Source: MED-G116 sp038147495 (lineage in GTDB: Bacteria; Pseudomonadota; Alphaproteobacteria; Puniceispirillales; Puniceispirillaceae). From it: 64,000 nt of DNA. Where the stretch lies: assembly GCA_038147495.1 (NCBI GenBank), contig JAYQTT010000002.1:280185-344184 (forward strand), read 5' to 3'. Both the position numbers and the translations under genes were made by a program. The notes beneath the pieces were generated by a model that was not told the DNA's origin, ran no database searches, and was given only the letters and a program-made list of their open reading frames with translations. Of the stretch, positions 17,822 through 27,042 are shown in pieces (position 1 is the first letter of the stretch; the number at the start of each line of letters is the position of its first letter).

Positions 17822-18853
17822 ATGATAGCGACAGCAACAAAGATGTCATTTTGTGTTCGGCACTTAATGATCATTGCCTTCATGGGTCTTGCCGGAATCA
17901 TAGGGCTTGCTTTGTTGTCACCCAGCGCGTCGGCGGAAGATGCAAATTTCTCAAGCTGGATGAAATCATTCCGTGTTGAAGCGATGGAAAAGGGGATCTC
18001 GCAAGAGACGCTTGACAGGGCGCTTGGCGGCATAGCTCCGCTGCCTCGGGTGATTGAACTTGATCGAAGCCAGCCTGAGTTCAAACTGACATTTGAAGAA
18101 TATTTATCCAAGGTCGTCTCGCCGACCCGAAAGCGCATCGCCGCACAAAAGCTTGCAGAACATGATGAACTGCTGACCAAAATTTCACAGAAATATGGTG
18201 TTCAAAAACGCTACCTCGTCACCTTCTGGGGTGTGGAAACAAGTTTTGGCAAATATCTTGGTTCATTCAATGTGCCGCAATCACTGGCAACATTGGCATT
18301 CGATGGCCGCCGCAGTGACTATTTCCGCGGTGAATTGCTGAATGCCCTGACGATACTCGAGCAGGGTCATATTGCGCCAGAGGACATGAAGGGATCATGG
18401 GCGGGTGCCATGGGGCAAAGCCAGTTTATGCCGTCCAGCTTCCTGAATTACGCGGTTGATTGGGATGGCGATGGCCGCCGTGACATATGGGCCAGTAAGG
18501 CGGATGTCTTTGCTTCATCGGCAAACTATCTGGCCAAGGCAGGCTGGCGTGACGATATCACCTGGGGACGCGAGGTAAAATTGCCGTCTGGTCTTCAGGT
18601 CAAGGGCAAGAATGCGATGGCACTTGCTGACGCCAAAACCCAAATGCAGCTGGCTGAATGGGCAAGCGCAGGTGTGCGTTCGGTTGACGGTTCGGCGTTG
18701 CCAACGCGGGCATTGCAGGCGCGCCTTGTGATGCCGTCAGGAGACGAGGGTCGCGCGTTTCTCGTATATAGCAATTTCGACTCAATCCTGCGCTGGAACC
18801 GTTCCAATTATTATGCGCTTGCGATAGGCTTACTCTCAGACACGTTGCGGTAG
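17822..18853 (+). CDS. Lytic murein transglycosylase (MltB family)
   Basis: Peptidoglycan lytic transglycosylase of the MltB/SLT_2 (GH103) family, about 343 residues. WGVETSFGKYLG carries the catalytic Glu, and GAMGQSQFMPSSF and DWDGDGRRDIW are family landmarks. The N-terminal hydrophobic stretch ends with PSASAED, a likely signal peptide, so it acts in the periplasm. ATG 17822 is chosen because GGGGG lies nine bases upstream; the open frame extends to 17666 but would begin with a non-secretory sequence. ATG 17843 is an alternative. It is followed after six bases by rlpA. Confidence 0.9.
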   Translation: MIATATKMSFCVRHLMIIAFMGLAGIIGLALLSPSASAEDANFSSWMKSFRVEAMEKGISQETLDRALGGIAPLPRVIELDRSQPEFKLTFEEYLSKVVSPTRKRIAAQKLAEHDELLTKISQKYGVQKRYLVTFWGVETSFGKYLGSFNVPQSLATLAFDGRRSDYFRGELLNALTILEQGHIAPEDMKGSWAGAMGQSQFMPSSFLNYAVDWDGDGRRDIWASKADVFASSANYLAKAGWRDDITWGREVKLPSGLQVKGKNAMALADAKTQMQLAEWASAGVRSVDGSALPTRALQARLVMPSGDEGRAFLVYSNFDSILRWNRSNYYALAIGLLSDTLR

Positions 18854-18859
18854 GTTTAT

Positions 18860-19885
18860 ATGTCTCTCCCCCGTATTCGACATCATGGCCTTTTCGCAGG
18901 CGTTCTGGCGTTGTTGCTTGTTGGCGGCTGCACAACGGCTGAATTGGCGGTGGATTTGCTCAAGAAATCACAACGTCAGACTGATAGTGTTGCCACTGAC
19001 GACCCATATTCTGACCAAGGGACCGTAACTTCAAGTATCGGTACAGCTACCGTCAAGGCCAATCCAGTCTATAAGGTTGGAGACCCTTATCAAATCGCCG
19101 GTATCTGGTACTATCCGGAGCGCAATCTCGGATATGACGAAACGGGGATAGGCTCGTGGTATGGTGATGAGTTTGCCGGTCGGCTCACGGCGAATGGTGA
19201 GATATTTGACCCGAACAAGGTGACAGCGGCGCATAAGACACTGCCGATGCCGAGTGTTGTCCGGGTCACCAACCTTGATAATGGCAAGTCGCTTGTGGTT
19301 CGGGTGAATGACCGCGGACCGTTTGTCGCCGGTCGGATCATTGATTTGTCGCGTGAGGCGGCGCGCCTCATCGGCTATGAAAAAGCGGGCATTGCCCGCG
19401 TGCGTGTACAGGTTCTGGCAGAGCAAAGCCTCCGTCTGGAAAAAATGGCAAAACAGGGCGATTTTGCCTCGCTGGACACTGCCGTGGATACGGAAATGCC
19501 GGAAGTTGCAAAGGTAAATCAGCCAGAAGTCAGCATGACGGCCAAATCATCTTCAGGTTTGGTGAAGAATTCAAACGGACAGGACAATGGCGTTTCAGCG
19601 GTTGATTTGCTGGCACGCTCTCGCGTTGGGGAAGTGATAAGTGTTGTACCAATAGAGACCGAAATCTGGGTTCAAATTGGCGCCTTCTATGCAGAGGCGA
19701 ATGCGACCAATGTTTTGGCAAAGGTGGCAAGTGTCGGGGAAGGTATGGTCTCTCCTGTTGAAATATCCGGTCAAACTTTACATCGCGTGCGGATTGGACC
19801 ATTAAAAAGCGTTGAAGACGCGGACAAAGCTCTTGATGGCGTGATCGATCTTGGATTTTCGGGGGCTCGCATTATCGTCGATTGA
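18860..19885 (+). CDS. rlpA: RlpA-type septal lytic transglycosylase lipoprotein with SPOR domain
   Basis: A 341-residue lipoprotein. The N-terminal LLVGGCTT is a lipobox. The double-psi beta-barrel region contains GIGSWYGDEFAGRLTANGE and VRVNDRGPFVAGRIIDLS, the RlpA signature with catalytic Asp. The C-terminal 75 residues (WVQIGAFYAEANA to the end) form a SPOR domain that binds denuded septal glycan. It likely cleaves naked glycan strands at the division site. Tightly linked to the MltB-like gene and upstream of a D,D-carboxypeptidase gene, all concerned with cell-wall turnover. Confidence 0.93.
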   Translation: MSLPRIRHHGLFAGVLALLLVGGCTTAELAVDLLKKSQRQTDSVATDDPYSDQGTVTSSIGTATVKANPVYKVGDPYQIAGIWYYPERNLGYDETGIGSWYGDEFAGRLTANGEIFDPNKVTAAHKTLPMPSVVRVTNLDNGKSLVVRVNDRGPFVAGRIIDLSREAARLIGYEKAGIARVRVQVLAEQSLRLEKMAKQGDFASLDTAVDTEMPEVAKVNQPEVSMTAKSSSGLVKNSNGQDNGVSAVDLLARSRVGEVISVVPIETEIWVQIGAFYAEANATNVLAKVASVGEGMVSPVEISGQTLHRVRIGPLKSVEDADKALDGVIDLGFSGARIIVD

Positions 19886-20054
19886 TGAGACCGCAGCTGT
19901 ATTATGCGTCTGAAGAGTTTTTTGACAGTAATTGTCATTATTATGCCGCTTTTATACCCTAGCCATTATCCGTGCCCCAGCTGAGAGGGTCGTTGGCAAG
20001 ATCAAATTTGGTTGTAGCCGACTGAAGACAACAAAATTTCAGGATGAATTTTTC

Positions 20055-21260
20055 ATGAAAAGTTTTCTCAAAGAAACGTTGGGATTGGGCGCAAAACGGG
20101 CAGGGGGCATGCTTGCCGCCGTCTGCGCAAGTGCATTGATGATGAATGCGGCGCTTGCCGTTGAGATAGACTCATCTGCTGAATATGCGTTCATCACTGA
20201 TTTTCAGTCTGGCAAGGTTTTGATGGACAAAAACGCTGATGAGTCAATGAAACCGGCATCCATGGCCAAAATCATGACGGTTTTTATTGTGTTCCAGCGG
20301 ATCAAGGACAAAAGCCTATCACTTGATGACACATTCCTTGTCTCTGAAAAGGCATGGCGAAAAGGTGGTTCGAAGACCTTTATTGAGGTTGGAAAGCAGG
20401 TATCGGTAAGGGATCTGCTGAACGGGGTGATTGTTCAATCTGGAAATGACGCCGCGATTGCTCTGGCTGAGGGTATCTCTGGTACCGAGAACGGCTTTGC
20501 CGATGAGATGAACTACACGGCGCAGAAACTTGGCATGAAGAATACAGTTTTCAGAAATGCAACCGGTTGGCCCGATCCGGAGCAGTTTACCACTGCGCGT
20601 GACCTGAACATTCTGGCAACAGCATTGATCCGTGATTTTCCCGTGGATGAATTTCCTGAATTATATCCAATGTTTGCGAAAACAAGCTTTGCCTATAACG
20701 GCATAGATCAGCCAAACCGCAACCCGTTGGTTTACGGCACGGCTGGCGCGGATGGCTTAAAAACTGGGCACACAGAAGAGTCGGGATATGGGCTTGTTGG
20801 CTCGGCGAAGCGCAATGACCAGCGCGTTGTCATGGTGCTAAACGGGATGGAAAGCAAAAAGCAGCGTTCATCGGAGTCACGCCGTTTGATGGACCTCATT
20901 TTCCGTGAATTCAAGCATTATCGCCTGTATGGGGCCGAACAGACAGTCGATCAGGCGAATGTGTGGCTTGGCACCGCCCAGAAGGTCGATCTTGTGCTGG
21001 CTGAAGATCTCGATCTTGTTCTCTCGCGTGAGGAACGCCGCAAGATGAAAGTATCGCTGCAATGGATTGATCCGTTGCCAGCGCCGCTGGCCAAGGGGGA
21101 TGTGGTCGGGACATTGCTTCTGGATTTGCCGGATGGTGTCCGCAAATTCGATCTTCTTGCTGGCACTTCGGTTGACCAGCTTGGGCTGTTTGATCGCATC
21201 GGTGCGGCGGTAAAATATATGATCTTTGGTGCGAGTGTTGCACCAGCTACAGACGGTTGA
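20055..21260 (+). CDS. D-alanyl-D-alanine carboxypeptidase (PBP5/6 type)
   Basis: A 401-residue serine DD-carboxypeptidase. The three active-site motifs are visible: SMAK (about 69-72), SGN in VQSGNDAA, and KTG in LKTGHTEESGYG. A signal peptide precedes AVEIDSSAEYAF. The C-terminal part after LPAPLAKGDVVG matches the PBP5 beta-rich domain. It trims the terminal D-Ala from peptidoglycan stem peptides in the periplasm. ATG 20055 with AGGA upstream is preferred over the open extension from 19932. Confidence 0.93.
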   Translation: MKSFLKETLGLGAKRAGGMLAAVCASALMMNAALAVEIDSSAEYAFITDFQSGKVLMDKNADESMKPASMAKIMTVFIVFQRIKDKSLSLDDTFLVSEKAWRKGGSKTFIEVGKQVSVRDLLNGVIVQSGNDAAIALAEGISGTENGFADEMNYTAQKLGMKNTVFRNATGWPDPEQFTTARDLNILATALIRDFPVDEFPELYPMFAKTSFAYNGIDQPNRNPLVYGTAGADGLKTGHTEESGYGLVGSAKRNDQRVVMVLNGMESKKQRSSESRRLMDLIFREFKHYRLYGAEQTVDQANVWLGTAQKVDLVLAEDLDLVLSREERRKMKVSLQWIDPLPAPLAKGDVVGTLLLDLPDGVRKFDLLAGTSVDQLGLFDRIGAAVKYMIFGASVAPATDG

Positions 21261-21268
21261 TCGCCGCC

Positions 21269-21916
21269 ATGTCCGAAAACCCCGGATATTTCATCTCCTT
21301 TGAGGGCGGTGAGGGCAGTGGCAAGACCACACAGATCAAGCTACTGGCCAGCTGGATAGATGAGCTTGCGCCCGGTAGCAAAGTTCTGGTCACACGTGAA
21401 CCAGGAGGAACGCCTGCGGCCGAGGATATCCGGGCCCTTCTGGTGACCGGCAGTCCTGAAAAATGGCGTCCGGCGACCGAAGCGATGTTGATGTCGGCAT
21501 CCCGACATGAGCATGTCGAACAGGTGATCAAGCCAGCTCTTGCCGCTGGAAAATTGGTTATATCGGATCGGTTCTACGACTCCACCCGTGTTTATCAGGG
21601 GCTTGTCGGCGGCGTCGACAAGAACGCGATTGATGCGTTAAACCATCTCGCCTGCGGTGATCTTGTTCCTGACATTACCTTTCTTCTTGATATGGATGGT
21701 GATGTCGGTCTGGGCCGCGCGGATGGGCGAGGAGGGGTGGAAACCCGCTTTGAAAACAAGGGGTCGTCTTTTCATTCTGCGGTCAGAGCAGGGTTTCTTG
21801 AGCTTGCCAGTGAAGAACCTGAGCGCTTTGTGGTTCTTGACGCGAGTGAGAGTGTTGACGCAATTGCTGCCAGCATCAGGGCAGTTTTAACTGACCGTCT
21901 TGGTATTGGTGGCTGA
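21269..21916 (+). CDS. tmk: Thymidylate kinase
   Basis: Cytoplasmic kinase of dTMP to dTDP, 215 residues. P-loop EGGEGSGKTT near residue 12-21, DRFYDS, and the lid RADGRGGVETRFE are diagnostic. ATG 21269 is used; a TTG at 21257, overlapping the carboxypeptidase stop, would add four residues. Followed directly by the DNA polymerase III delta' gene, a common alphaproteobacterial order. Confidence 0.95.
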   Translation: MSENPGYFISFEGGEGSGKTTQIKLLASWIDELAPGSKVLVTREPGGTPAAEDIRALLVTGSPEKWRPATEAMLMSASRHEHVEQVIKPALAAGKLVISDRFYDSTRVYQGLVGGVDKNAIDALNHLACGDLVPDITFLLDMDGDVGLGRADGRGGVETRFENKGSSFHSAVRAGFLELASEEPERFVVLDASESVDAIAASIRAVLTDRLGIGG

Positions 21917-22990
21917 ATGCGAGAGACGTCTGAGGAACATTCAGATACGCATTGGCCCGAAATTATCGGCCATAAATCCTTTGAGCGCAGCTTTGTTGAG
22001 GCGCAGCACCGTGACCGACTGCATCATGCGTGGCTGTTGACCGGGCCAAAAGGCATTGGCAAGGCTGCCCTTGCGCTCCGGGCAACTGCATGGCTGATGG
22101 CTGAAGATGCTGCAAGTGGCGGATATGGTGGTGTTGACACTGGTTTCACTGTGGCTTCTGGCGACAGCGGCGCCAAATTGGTGCGTAATGGTGCGCATCC
22201 GGACCTAAATGTTGTTGCGCCGTTGAAAGAGGACAACAAGTCCGGTCAGATTAAAATCGACCAGATCAGGGCGTTGATCCCCTTCATGATGCACAAGCCT
22301 GGTCGCGCCGGATGGCGTGTTGCGATCATCGATTCTATGGATGAAGTGAACCGAAATGGTGCGAATGCTCTTTTAAAGATGCTGGAAGAGCCGCCAGAGC
22401 GAACCGTTCTGTTTTTACTGTCATCGCGGCCCGGGCGTTTGCCCCCTACAATCCGAAGCCGGTGTCGGGTGGCGCGGTTGTCGCCCCTCTCGCGTGATGA
22501 AAGTGATGATGTGTTACGGCAAATCTGGCCAGACGCCGATGCCGAACAATTGAAAATCCTGTCCATTTTGAGCGAAGGTGCCCCCGGGCGGGCCTTGATG
22601 CTGGCTGAAAGCGGGGCTGCTGATTGTTATCAGGCGGCGTGTGCGCTGTTATCTGAAGACAGGCTTGACCGTGCAGCGCTTGTAACGATTTGTGGCAAAT
22701 GGGGGAAGGGCGGCGCTGCCGGGAAGGACACACGCCTTGGCGCAACCATGCTGATTGAACGGTTGCTTCGATTGAGCGCATTGCGAGTGGCGGGTGCCAG
22801 CATACCGGATGTATGTGGTTTTGAAGATCGTGTCATAGATGCAATGAGCCGTCGGCATACGGGTCAAAAATTGGCTGAGATGCAAAATGACTTTAGCCGC
22901 GAAGCGGCGCAAGCTGACTCGCTGTATCTGGATTTTGCGTTGTTTCTGTCGCGGCAATTGACCCGTTTTCACCAGAAATCCTTGCCCTGA
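21917..22990 (+). CDS. holB: DNA polymerase III subunit delta'
   Basis: A 357-residue clamp-loader subunit. HHAWLLTGPKGIGKAALALR is the Walker A region with GIGKAAL in place of GxGKT/S-T, usual for delta' (non-hydrolysing). NRNGANALLKMLEEPPERTVLFLLSSRP carries sensor 1 features, and RSRCRVARLSPLSRDE carries the SRC motif, here RSRCR. It starts at the base after the tmk stop, so the two are co-translated. The zinc-finger cysteines of active gamma/tau subunits are missing, as expected for delta'. Confidence 0.9.
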   Translation: MRETSEEHSDTHWPEIIGHKSFERSFVEAQHRDRLHHAWLLTGPKGIGKAALALRATAWLMAEDAASGGYGGVDTGFTVASGDSGAKLVRNGAHPDLNVVAPLKEDNKSGQIKIDQIRALIPFMMHKPGRAGWRVAIIDSMDEVNRNGANALLKMLEEPPERTVLFLLSSRPGRLPPTIRSRCRVARLSPLSRDESDDVLRQIWPDADAEQLKILSILSEGAPGRALMLAESGAADCYQAACALLSEDRLDRAALVTICGKWGKGGAAGKDTRLGATMLIERLLRLSALRVAGASIPDVCGFEDRVIDAMSRRHTGQKLAEMQNDFSREAAQADSLYLDFALFLSRQLTRFHQKSLP

Positions 22991-23069
22991 GCGGGGGATA
23001 GAGGTACATCCTGTGATACGGGCGCAACGGCGTCACATCTGAAACATTTGCGTGAAAGCACCAGAGTTG

Positions 23070-24629
23070 ATGACCGCGACATCGAAGCAGAAATATTACC
23101 TCACGACCCCAATTTACTATGTGAATGACAAGCCGCATATTGGCCATGCCTATACAACTTTGGCGTGCGATGCGCTGGCGCGCTTCAAGCGTCTGGACGG
23201 GTTTGACGTATGTTTTCTGACGGGTACGGATGAACATGGGCAAAAAGTTGAACGCGCGGCGCTTGATGCTGGAATATCGCCACAGCAATTCACGGACAAT
23301 GTCAGCCAGAATTTCCGTGATCTGACGGCCAGTCTGAATTTCTCCAATGATGATTTTATTCGCACCACCGAAGACAGGCATAAAGTGGCATGCCAGAAGA
23401 TTTGGGACCTTCTCCTGGAAAAAGGCCATATCAAGCTCGGCACCTATGCCGGTTGGTATGCGACAAGAGACGAGGCCTTTTTTACTGAGTCAGAGCTTGT
23501 TGACGGCAAAGCGCCCAGCGGCGCGCCGGTGGAATGGGTTGAAGAGCCGTCATATTTCTTCAATCTGTCAGAATGGCAGGACAAGCTTCTTGCCTTTTAT
23601 GAGGAAAACCCGGATTTCGTCGGCCCTGAATCACGTTTCAACGAGGTGAAAAGCTTCGTCAAAGGCGGCCTTCGTGACCTGTCTGTCAGTCGCGCCAGCT
23701 TTAAATGGGGTGTCCCCGTACCGAATGACGATGATCATGTCATGTATGTTTGGCTTGATGCGTTGACCAACTATATCACCGCCACCGGTTGGCCTGTCGA
23801 TGGCAAATATGGTGATGCGGATAAATATGCGCATTTGTGGCCGGCTGATCTGCATATGGTCGGCAAAGACATTCTGCGGTTTCATGCCGTCTATTGGCCC
23901 GCATTCTTGATGGCTGCGGATTTGCCACTGCCAAAACGTGTTTTTGCGCATGGCTGGTGGACAAATGAAGGTCAAAAAATCTCCAAATCATTGGGCAATG
24001 CGATTGATCCACTGGCCTTGGTTGATGAATACGGCCTTGATCAGGTGCGTTATTTCCTCCTGCGTGAGGTGCCGTTTGGCAATGATGGTGACTTTTCCTC
24101 ATCGGCCATGATTCAGCGGGTCAATGGTGATCTTGCCAATGACGTTGGAAATTTGTCACAGCGCGTTCTCTCGATGGTGTTCAAGAATTGTGACGGGGTG
24201 ATGCCGTCACAGCCGTCCAATCCTACATCTGAAGACAAGGCGCTACTCGATGCGGCTGATAATATGCTTGAAACTGTCCGCGGGCATATTGACCGGCAAG
24301 CCTTCCATGAAGCCCTGCGGGCAATTTGGCAGGTCGTGGCAGACGCCAATCGTTATGTTGATTTGGTGGCGCCTTGGGCGCTGAAGAAAACTGATCCTGC
24401 ACGGATGCAGGAAGTGCTCGCCGTGCTGTGCGAAGTTATTCGTCAGGTGGCTGTTCTGATCCAACCGGTGATGCCGGAATCAGCCGCGAAGATGCTGGAT
24501 CAATTGGGTGTCGGGCCGGAGCAGCGGCTCTTTGACTCCATCGGGGGCAAGGCGCGTCTTGGTCATGGGCACGAAATTGGCAAGCCGGTTCCAGTGTTTC
24601 CGCGCTATGTGGAGGAAGAGGAAGCCTGA
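23070..24629 (+). CDS. metG: Methionyl-tRNA synthetase
   Basis: Class I synthetase of about 519 residues, the short form without a C-terminal tRNA-binding extension. The HIGH motif is HIGHAYTT (about 23-26) and the KMSKS motif is KISKSLGN. FLTGTDEHGQK and VWLDALTNYI are MetRS signatures. The zinc-knuckle cysteines of the longer form are absent. ATG 23070 is used; a GTG at 23052 would add six residues. The stop overlaps the tatD-type gene by one base. Confidence 0.95.
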   Translation: MTATSKQKYYLTTPIYYVNDKPHIGHAYTTLACDALARFKRLDGFDVCFLTGTDEHGQKVERAALDAGISPQQFTDNVSQNFRDLTASLNFSNDDFIRTTEDRHKVACQKIWDLLLEKGHIKLGTYAGWYATRDEAFFTESELVDGKAPSGAPVEWVEEPSYFFNLSEWQDKLLAFYEENPDFVGPESRFNEVKSFVKGGLRDLSVSRASFKWGVPVPNDDDHVMYVWLDALTNYITATGWPVDGKYGDADKYAHLWPADLHMVGKDILRFHAVYWPAFLMAADLPLPKRVFAHGWWTNEGQKISKSLGNAIDPLALVDEYGLDQVRYFLLREVPFGNDGDFSSSAMIQRVNGDLANDVGNLSQRVLSMVFKNCDGVMPSQPSNPTSEDKALLDAADNMLETVRGHIDRQAFHEALRAIWQVVADANRYVDLVAPWALKKTDPARMQEVLAVLCEVIRQVAVLIQPVMPESAAKMLDQLGVGPEQRLFDSIGGKARLGHGHEIGKPVPVFPRYVEEEEA

Positions 24630-25426
24630 TGGGTCAATTATCGATTATCGATAGTCATGCGCATCTGGATTATCCGCAGCTTGCCGAGGATTTGCCTGCA
24701 GTGCTGGAAAGAGCCAATCAGGCGGGCGTATCGCAGGTCATTTCCATTGGTGTGAAGCTCAGTACGGCGGACAGTCCCCGTAAAATTGCCGAGGCCCATG
24801 ATAATGTGTGGTTTAGTGTGGGCGTTCACCCGCATGAGGCCGGAAATGAACCGCTTGCATGCGATGCGGATGCCTTTATCGCTGCGGCTGATCATCCGAA
24901 ATGTGTCGCCATCGGTGAAGCTGGGCTCGATTATTTTTACGATTATGCGCCGCGGGAACGGCAGGCTGCCAGCTTTCGGGTGCAAATCGGTGTGGCACGA
25001 CAGCTTGGCCTGCCTATCATTGTGCATGCGCGCGATGCTGATGACGACATTGCGGCAATTATTGAAGATGAAATGGCAAAGGGCGCCTTTACCGGTGTGC
25101 TGCATTGTTTCAGTTCTGGTGCGGAGCTTGCGAGGCGGGCCATTAATGTTGGTTTTTATGTCAGCTTTTCCGGCATTCTGACCTTCAAAAAGGCAGAGGA
25201 AATACGTGAGGTTGCGGCATTTGCGCCAGAAGACAGAATTTTGGTTGAGACGGATGCCCCTTTTCTGGCGCCTGTACCCTATCGCGGCAAGACAAATGAA
25301 CCGGCGTTCACTGCGCATACGCTGAACAGGCTCGCCGAGGTGAGGGGAATGCCTGTTGACAGAATGGCCGCTGTGACGACTGATAACACGCTGCGATTGT
25401 TTAGCCGTATGCGGGGTGCGTCATGA
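24629..25426 (+). CDS. TatD family metal-dependent hydrolase
   Basis: A 265-residue TIM-barrel metallohydrolase. DSHAHLDYPQ near the N-terminus gives the first HxH metal pair, IGEAGLDYFYD the central Glu, IIVHARDADDD and VLHCFSSG the His ligands, and LVETDAPFLAP the final Asp. TatD proteins act as DNA exonucleases in quality control. It overlaps metG by one base and the next gene by four, the classical metG-tatD-MBL order. Confidence 0.94.
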   Translation: MGQLSIIDSHAHLDYPQLAEDLPAVLERANQAGVSQVISIGVKLSTADSPRKIAEAHDNVWFSVGVHPHEAGNEPLACDADAFIAAADHPKCVAIGEAGLDYFYDYAPRERQAASFRVQIGVARQLGLPIIVHARDADDDIAAIIEDEMAKGAFTGVLHCFSSGAELARRAINVGFYVSFSGILTFKKAEEIREVAAFAPEDRILVETDAPFLAPVPYRGKTNEPAFTAHTLNRLAEVRGMPVDRMAAVTTDNTLRLFSRMRGAS

Positions 25427-26202
25427 AGATTACCATGCTTGGCTGTGGCACCTCTGTTGGTGTTCCTGCGCTTGGTCATGCTGGCTGGGGCCGCTGCAAT
25501 CCAAATGATTCACGCAATCGTCGTCAAAGATGTGCGGTTCTGGTGCAAACCGATGAGACAAATGTGCTTGTCGATGCTGGTCCCGATATTCGAAATCAAT
25601 TGATGCCACTGGGATTGAAACGGATCGATGCGCTGCTGATTACGCATACCCATTCCGACCATGTTGCCGGTCTTGATGATTTGCGGGCGTTCTATTGGCC
25701 GGATCGTAACGAATTGCCGGTATATGGAACGCCTGAACATCTAGAGCATGTGAAGACACGTTTTCCGTATCTGTTTGAAAAGAGCCCACAATCACCATCC
25801 TATTTTGTGCCACCGATGACAACCAGCGAGATAAGCCCGGGTGATCGCCTGTCCATTGGCGATTTCGACATTGATGTGATGCATCAGGAACACGGCAATA
25901 GCAGTTCTTTGGGATTTTTGTTCAATGGGAAGTTTGGTTATTCGACCGATGTCGTTGATATGCCCGACCATGTGTTCGATAAGCTGAGCGGTGTTGATCT
26001 TTGGATTGTTGAAGCGCTTCGCGAAACGCCGCATCAAGCGCATTCGCATTTTGAACAGACATTCGCATGGATCGACAGGGTGAAACCAAAACGTGCTGTC
26101 CTCACGCATCTGGGGCTTGAAGCAGACTATGAAGAGCTTGCCGCGATCTGTCCGAGGAATACCGAGCCAGGCGTTGATGGTTTGACGTTCGATCTGGAGT
26201 AG
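25423..26202 (+). CDS. MBL-fold hydrolase, PhnP-like
   Basis: A 259-residue metallo-beta-lactamase-fold protein. The N-terminal GCGTSVGVPALG and CNPNDSRNRRQRC motifs are typical of PhnP-like phosphodiesterases, followed by LITHTHSDHVAGLDD (HxHxDH metal site), MHQEHGNSSSLGF and AVLTHLGLEADY. It probably hydrolyses a phosphodiester, possibly a cyclic ribose phosphate or nucleotide, but the substrate is unproven. It overlaps the tatD-type gene by four bases and ends the housekeeping operon. Confidence 0.9.
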   Translation: MKITMLGCGTSVGVPALGHAGWGRCNPNDSRNRRQRCAVLVQTDETNVLVDAGPDIRNQLMPLGLKRIDALLITHTHSDHVAGLDDLRAFYWPDRNELPVYGTPEHLEHVKTRFPYLFEKSPQSPSYFVPPMTTSEISPGDRLSIGDFDIDVMHQEHGNSSSLGFLFNGKFGYSTDVVDMPDHVFDKLSGVDLWIVEALRETPHQAHSHFEQTFAWIDRVKPKRAVLTHLGLEADYEELAAICPRNTEPGVDGLTFDLE

Positions 26203-26261
26203 TAGCGTTTTGAGCTTCGGCACAGAACAGGAAGTGATCGCGGCACGGGATTGCTTTTACA

Positions 26262-26302
26262 GTTATTCAGGCAAAGTCATTCAGGCAGAGTCATTCAGCT
26301 TA
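26262..26302. repeat. Three 14-bp tandem repeats
   Basis: GTTATTCAGGCAAA (26262-26275), GTCATTCAGGCAGA (26276-26289) and a partial GTCATTCAGCTTA (26290-26302) follow each other without gaps just beyond the PhnP-like gene. Similar in kind to the repeats after livF and before the MltB-like gene. Confidence 0.7.
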
Positions 26303-26338
26303 AAGCCAAGCACCGCCCACATCCTGGCAAACGCTTTA

Positions 26339-26358
26339 CGCATAATATACATTATGCG
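26339..26358. promoter_or_regulatory. 20-bp near-perfect palindrome, possible operator
   Basis: CGCATAATAT is followed directly by ACATTATGCG, its reverse complement apart from one base. The dyad is AT-rich in the middle with CGCATAAT arms, as for a dimeric regulator site. No gene start is close enough to prove a target; the nearest is the minus-strand DUF2061 gene, which converges on it. Confidence 0.35.
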
Positions 26359-26537
26359 ACAAAAATATGTTTTAATAATTGAAATCATTTGATTCATTGT
26401 TCCAAATCAAGCCTCGTATTTCGCCGGCAGCCCTTACCCACCGGTCCTTTAAAAACGATTCCGCTGGCAAACGCGCCTAATCCCATTTCTGGTGACAAGG
26501 GTTGCCTCCTTCAAGGTGGCACCTGAATTATTTGTGT

Positions 26538-26765
26538 TTATAAAAACCGGCTCCACACGCGCTCATGGGCATAATAGAGAATCATCTTTGTTACGATCTC
26601 TACCGACATTATGGACCCGGCAATCTTCAGGTTTCCCGTCAAGACCCACGCAATCATCAATGTGTCTGTCGATGCAAGGACACGCCATGTAATCGTTTTC
26701 AAAAAGGATTTGCTGCGTGGATCGTGCGGCCTATGCCCCTTTTTCAATAGGCGTTCGATGAACAT
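26538..26765 (-). CDS. DUF2061 family small membrane protein
   Basis: A 75-residue protein matching DUF2061: the SFLKTITWRVLASTDTLMIAW segment, a second hydrophobic helix after NLKIAGSIMSVEIVTKMILYY, and the ending AHERVWSRF. Two membrane segments are predicted. Function unknown; in some genomes the family is near assimilatory sulfur or thiamin genes, but I cannot test that here. It diverges from the TPP riboswitch and thiBPQ. Confidence 0.85.
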   Translation of the reverse strand: MFIERLLKKGHRPHDPRSKSFLKTITWRVLASTDTLMIAWVLTGNLKIAGSIMSVEIVTKMILYYAHERVWSRFL

Positions 26766-26870
26766 ATCGCCTCCTGCTTGCTTCCTTGGTCATTTTACGA
26801 TTAGGGAAGATTTTTAGCCGAACGCTAAATCCAAGCTTCATTTTTAACGGGTTTTACTATAGTTTCGCGG

Positions 26871-26965
26871 TATTCCCTTGGGGTGTTCCGGTGCATTTGT
26901 GGACCGGAGCTGAGACAAACCCATTGAACCTGAACCAGGTCATGCTGGCGGAGGAAAGCGGAATG
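26871..26965 (+). promoter_or_regulatory. TPP (THI-box) riboswitch upstream of thiBPQ
   Basis: The conserved core is readable: TTGGGGTG, then GAGCTGAGAC, then ACCCATTGAACCTGAACCAGG and GGCGGAGGAAAG. These match the THI element (GGGGUG, CUGAGA, ACCC-UUGAACCUGA, GGNNAUGC-GGCG-AGGAA). ATTCC at 26872-26876 pairs with GGAAT at 26960-26964 as stem P1. It binds thiamin pyrophosphate. No hairpin with a U run separates it from thiB, so control by masking the thiB ribosome-binding site (GGAG at 27031) is likely. Confidence 0.92.
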
Positions 26966-27042
26966 GGCCTTGATAATATTTGCGCCTCAATTCTCTCCCT
27001 TTACCGCCCAATATGGCTGCATGCTGCATTGGAGTGTTTGTA

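Larger units (their letters stand above)
26203..26537. other. Intergenic region with tandem repeat and palindrome
   Basis: This 335-base gap has no supported gene. It contains a 14-base tandem repeat and a 20-base near-palindrome (listed separately), plus AT-rich sequence from 26360 to 26410. The genes on the two sides converge. Confidence 0.6.
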
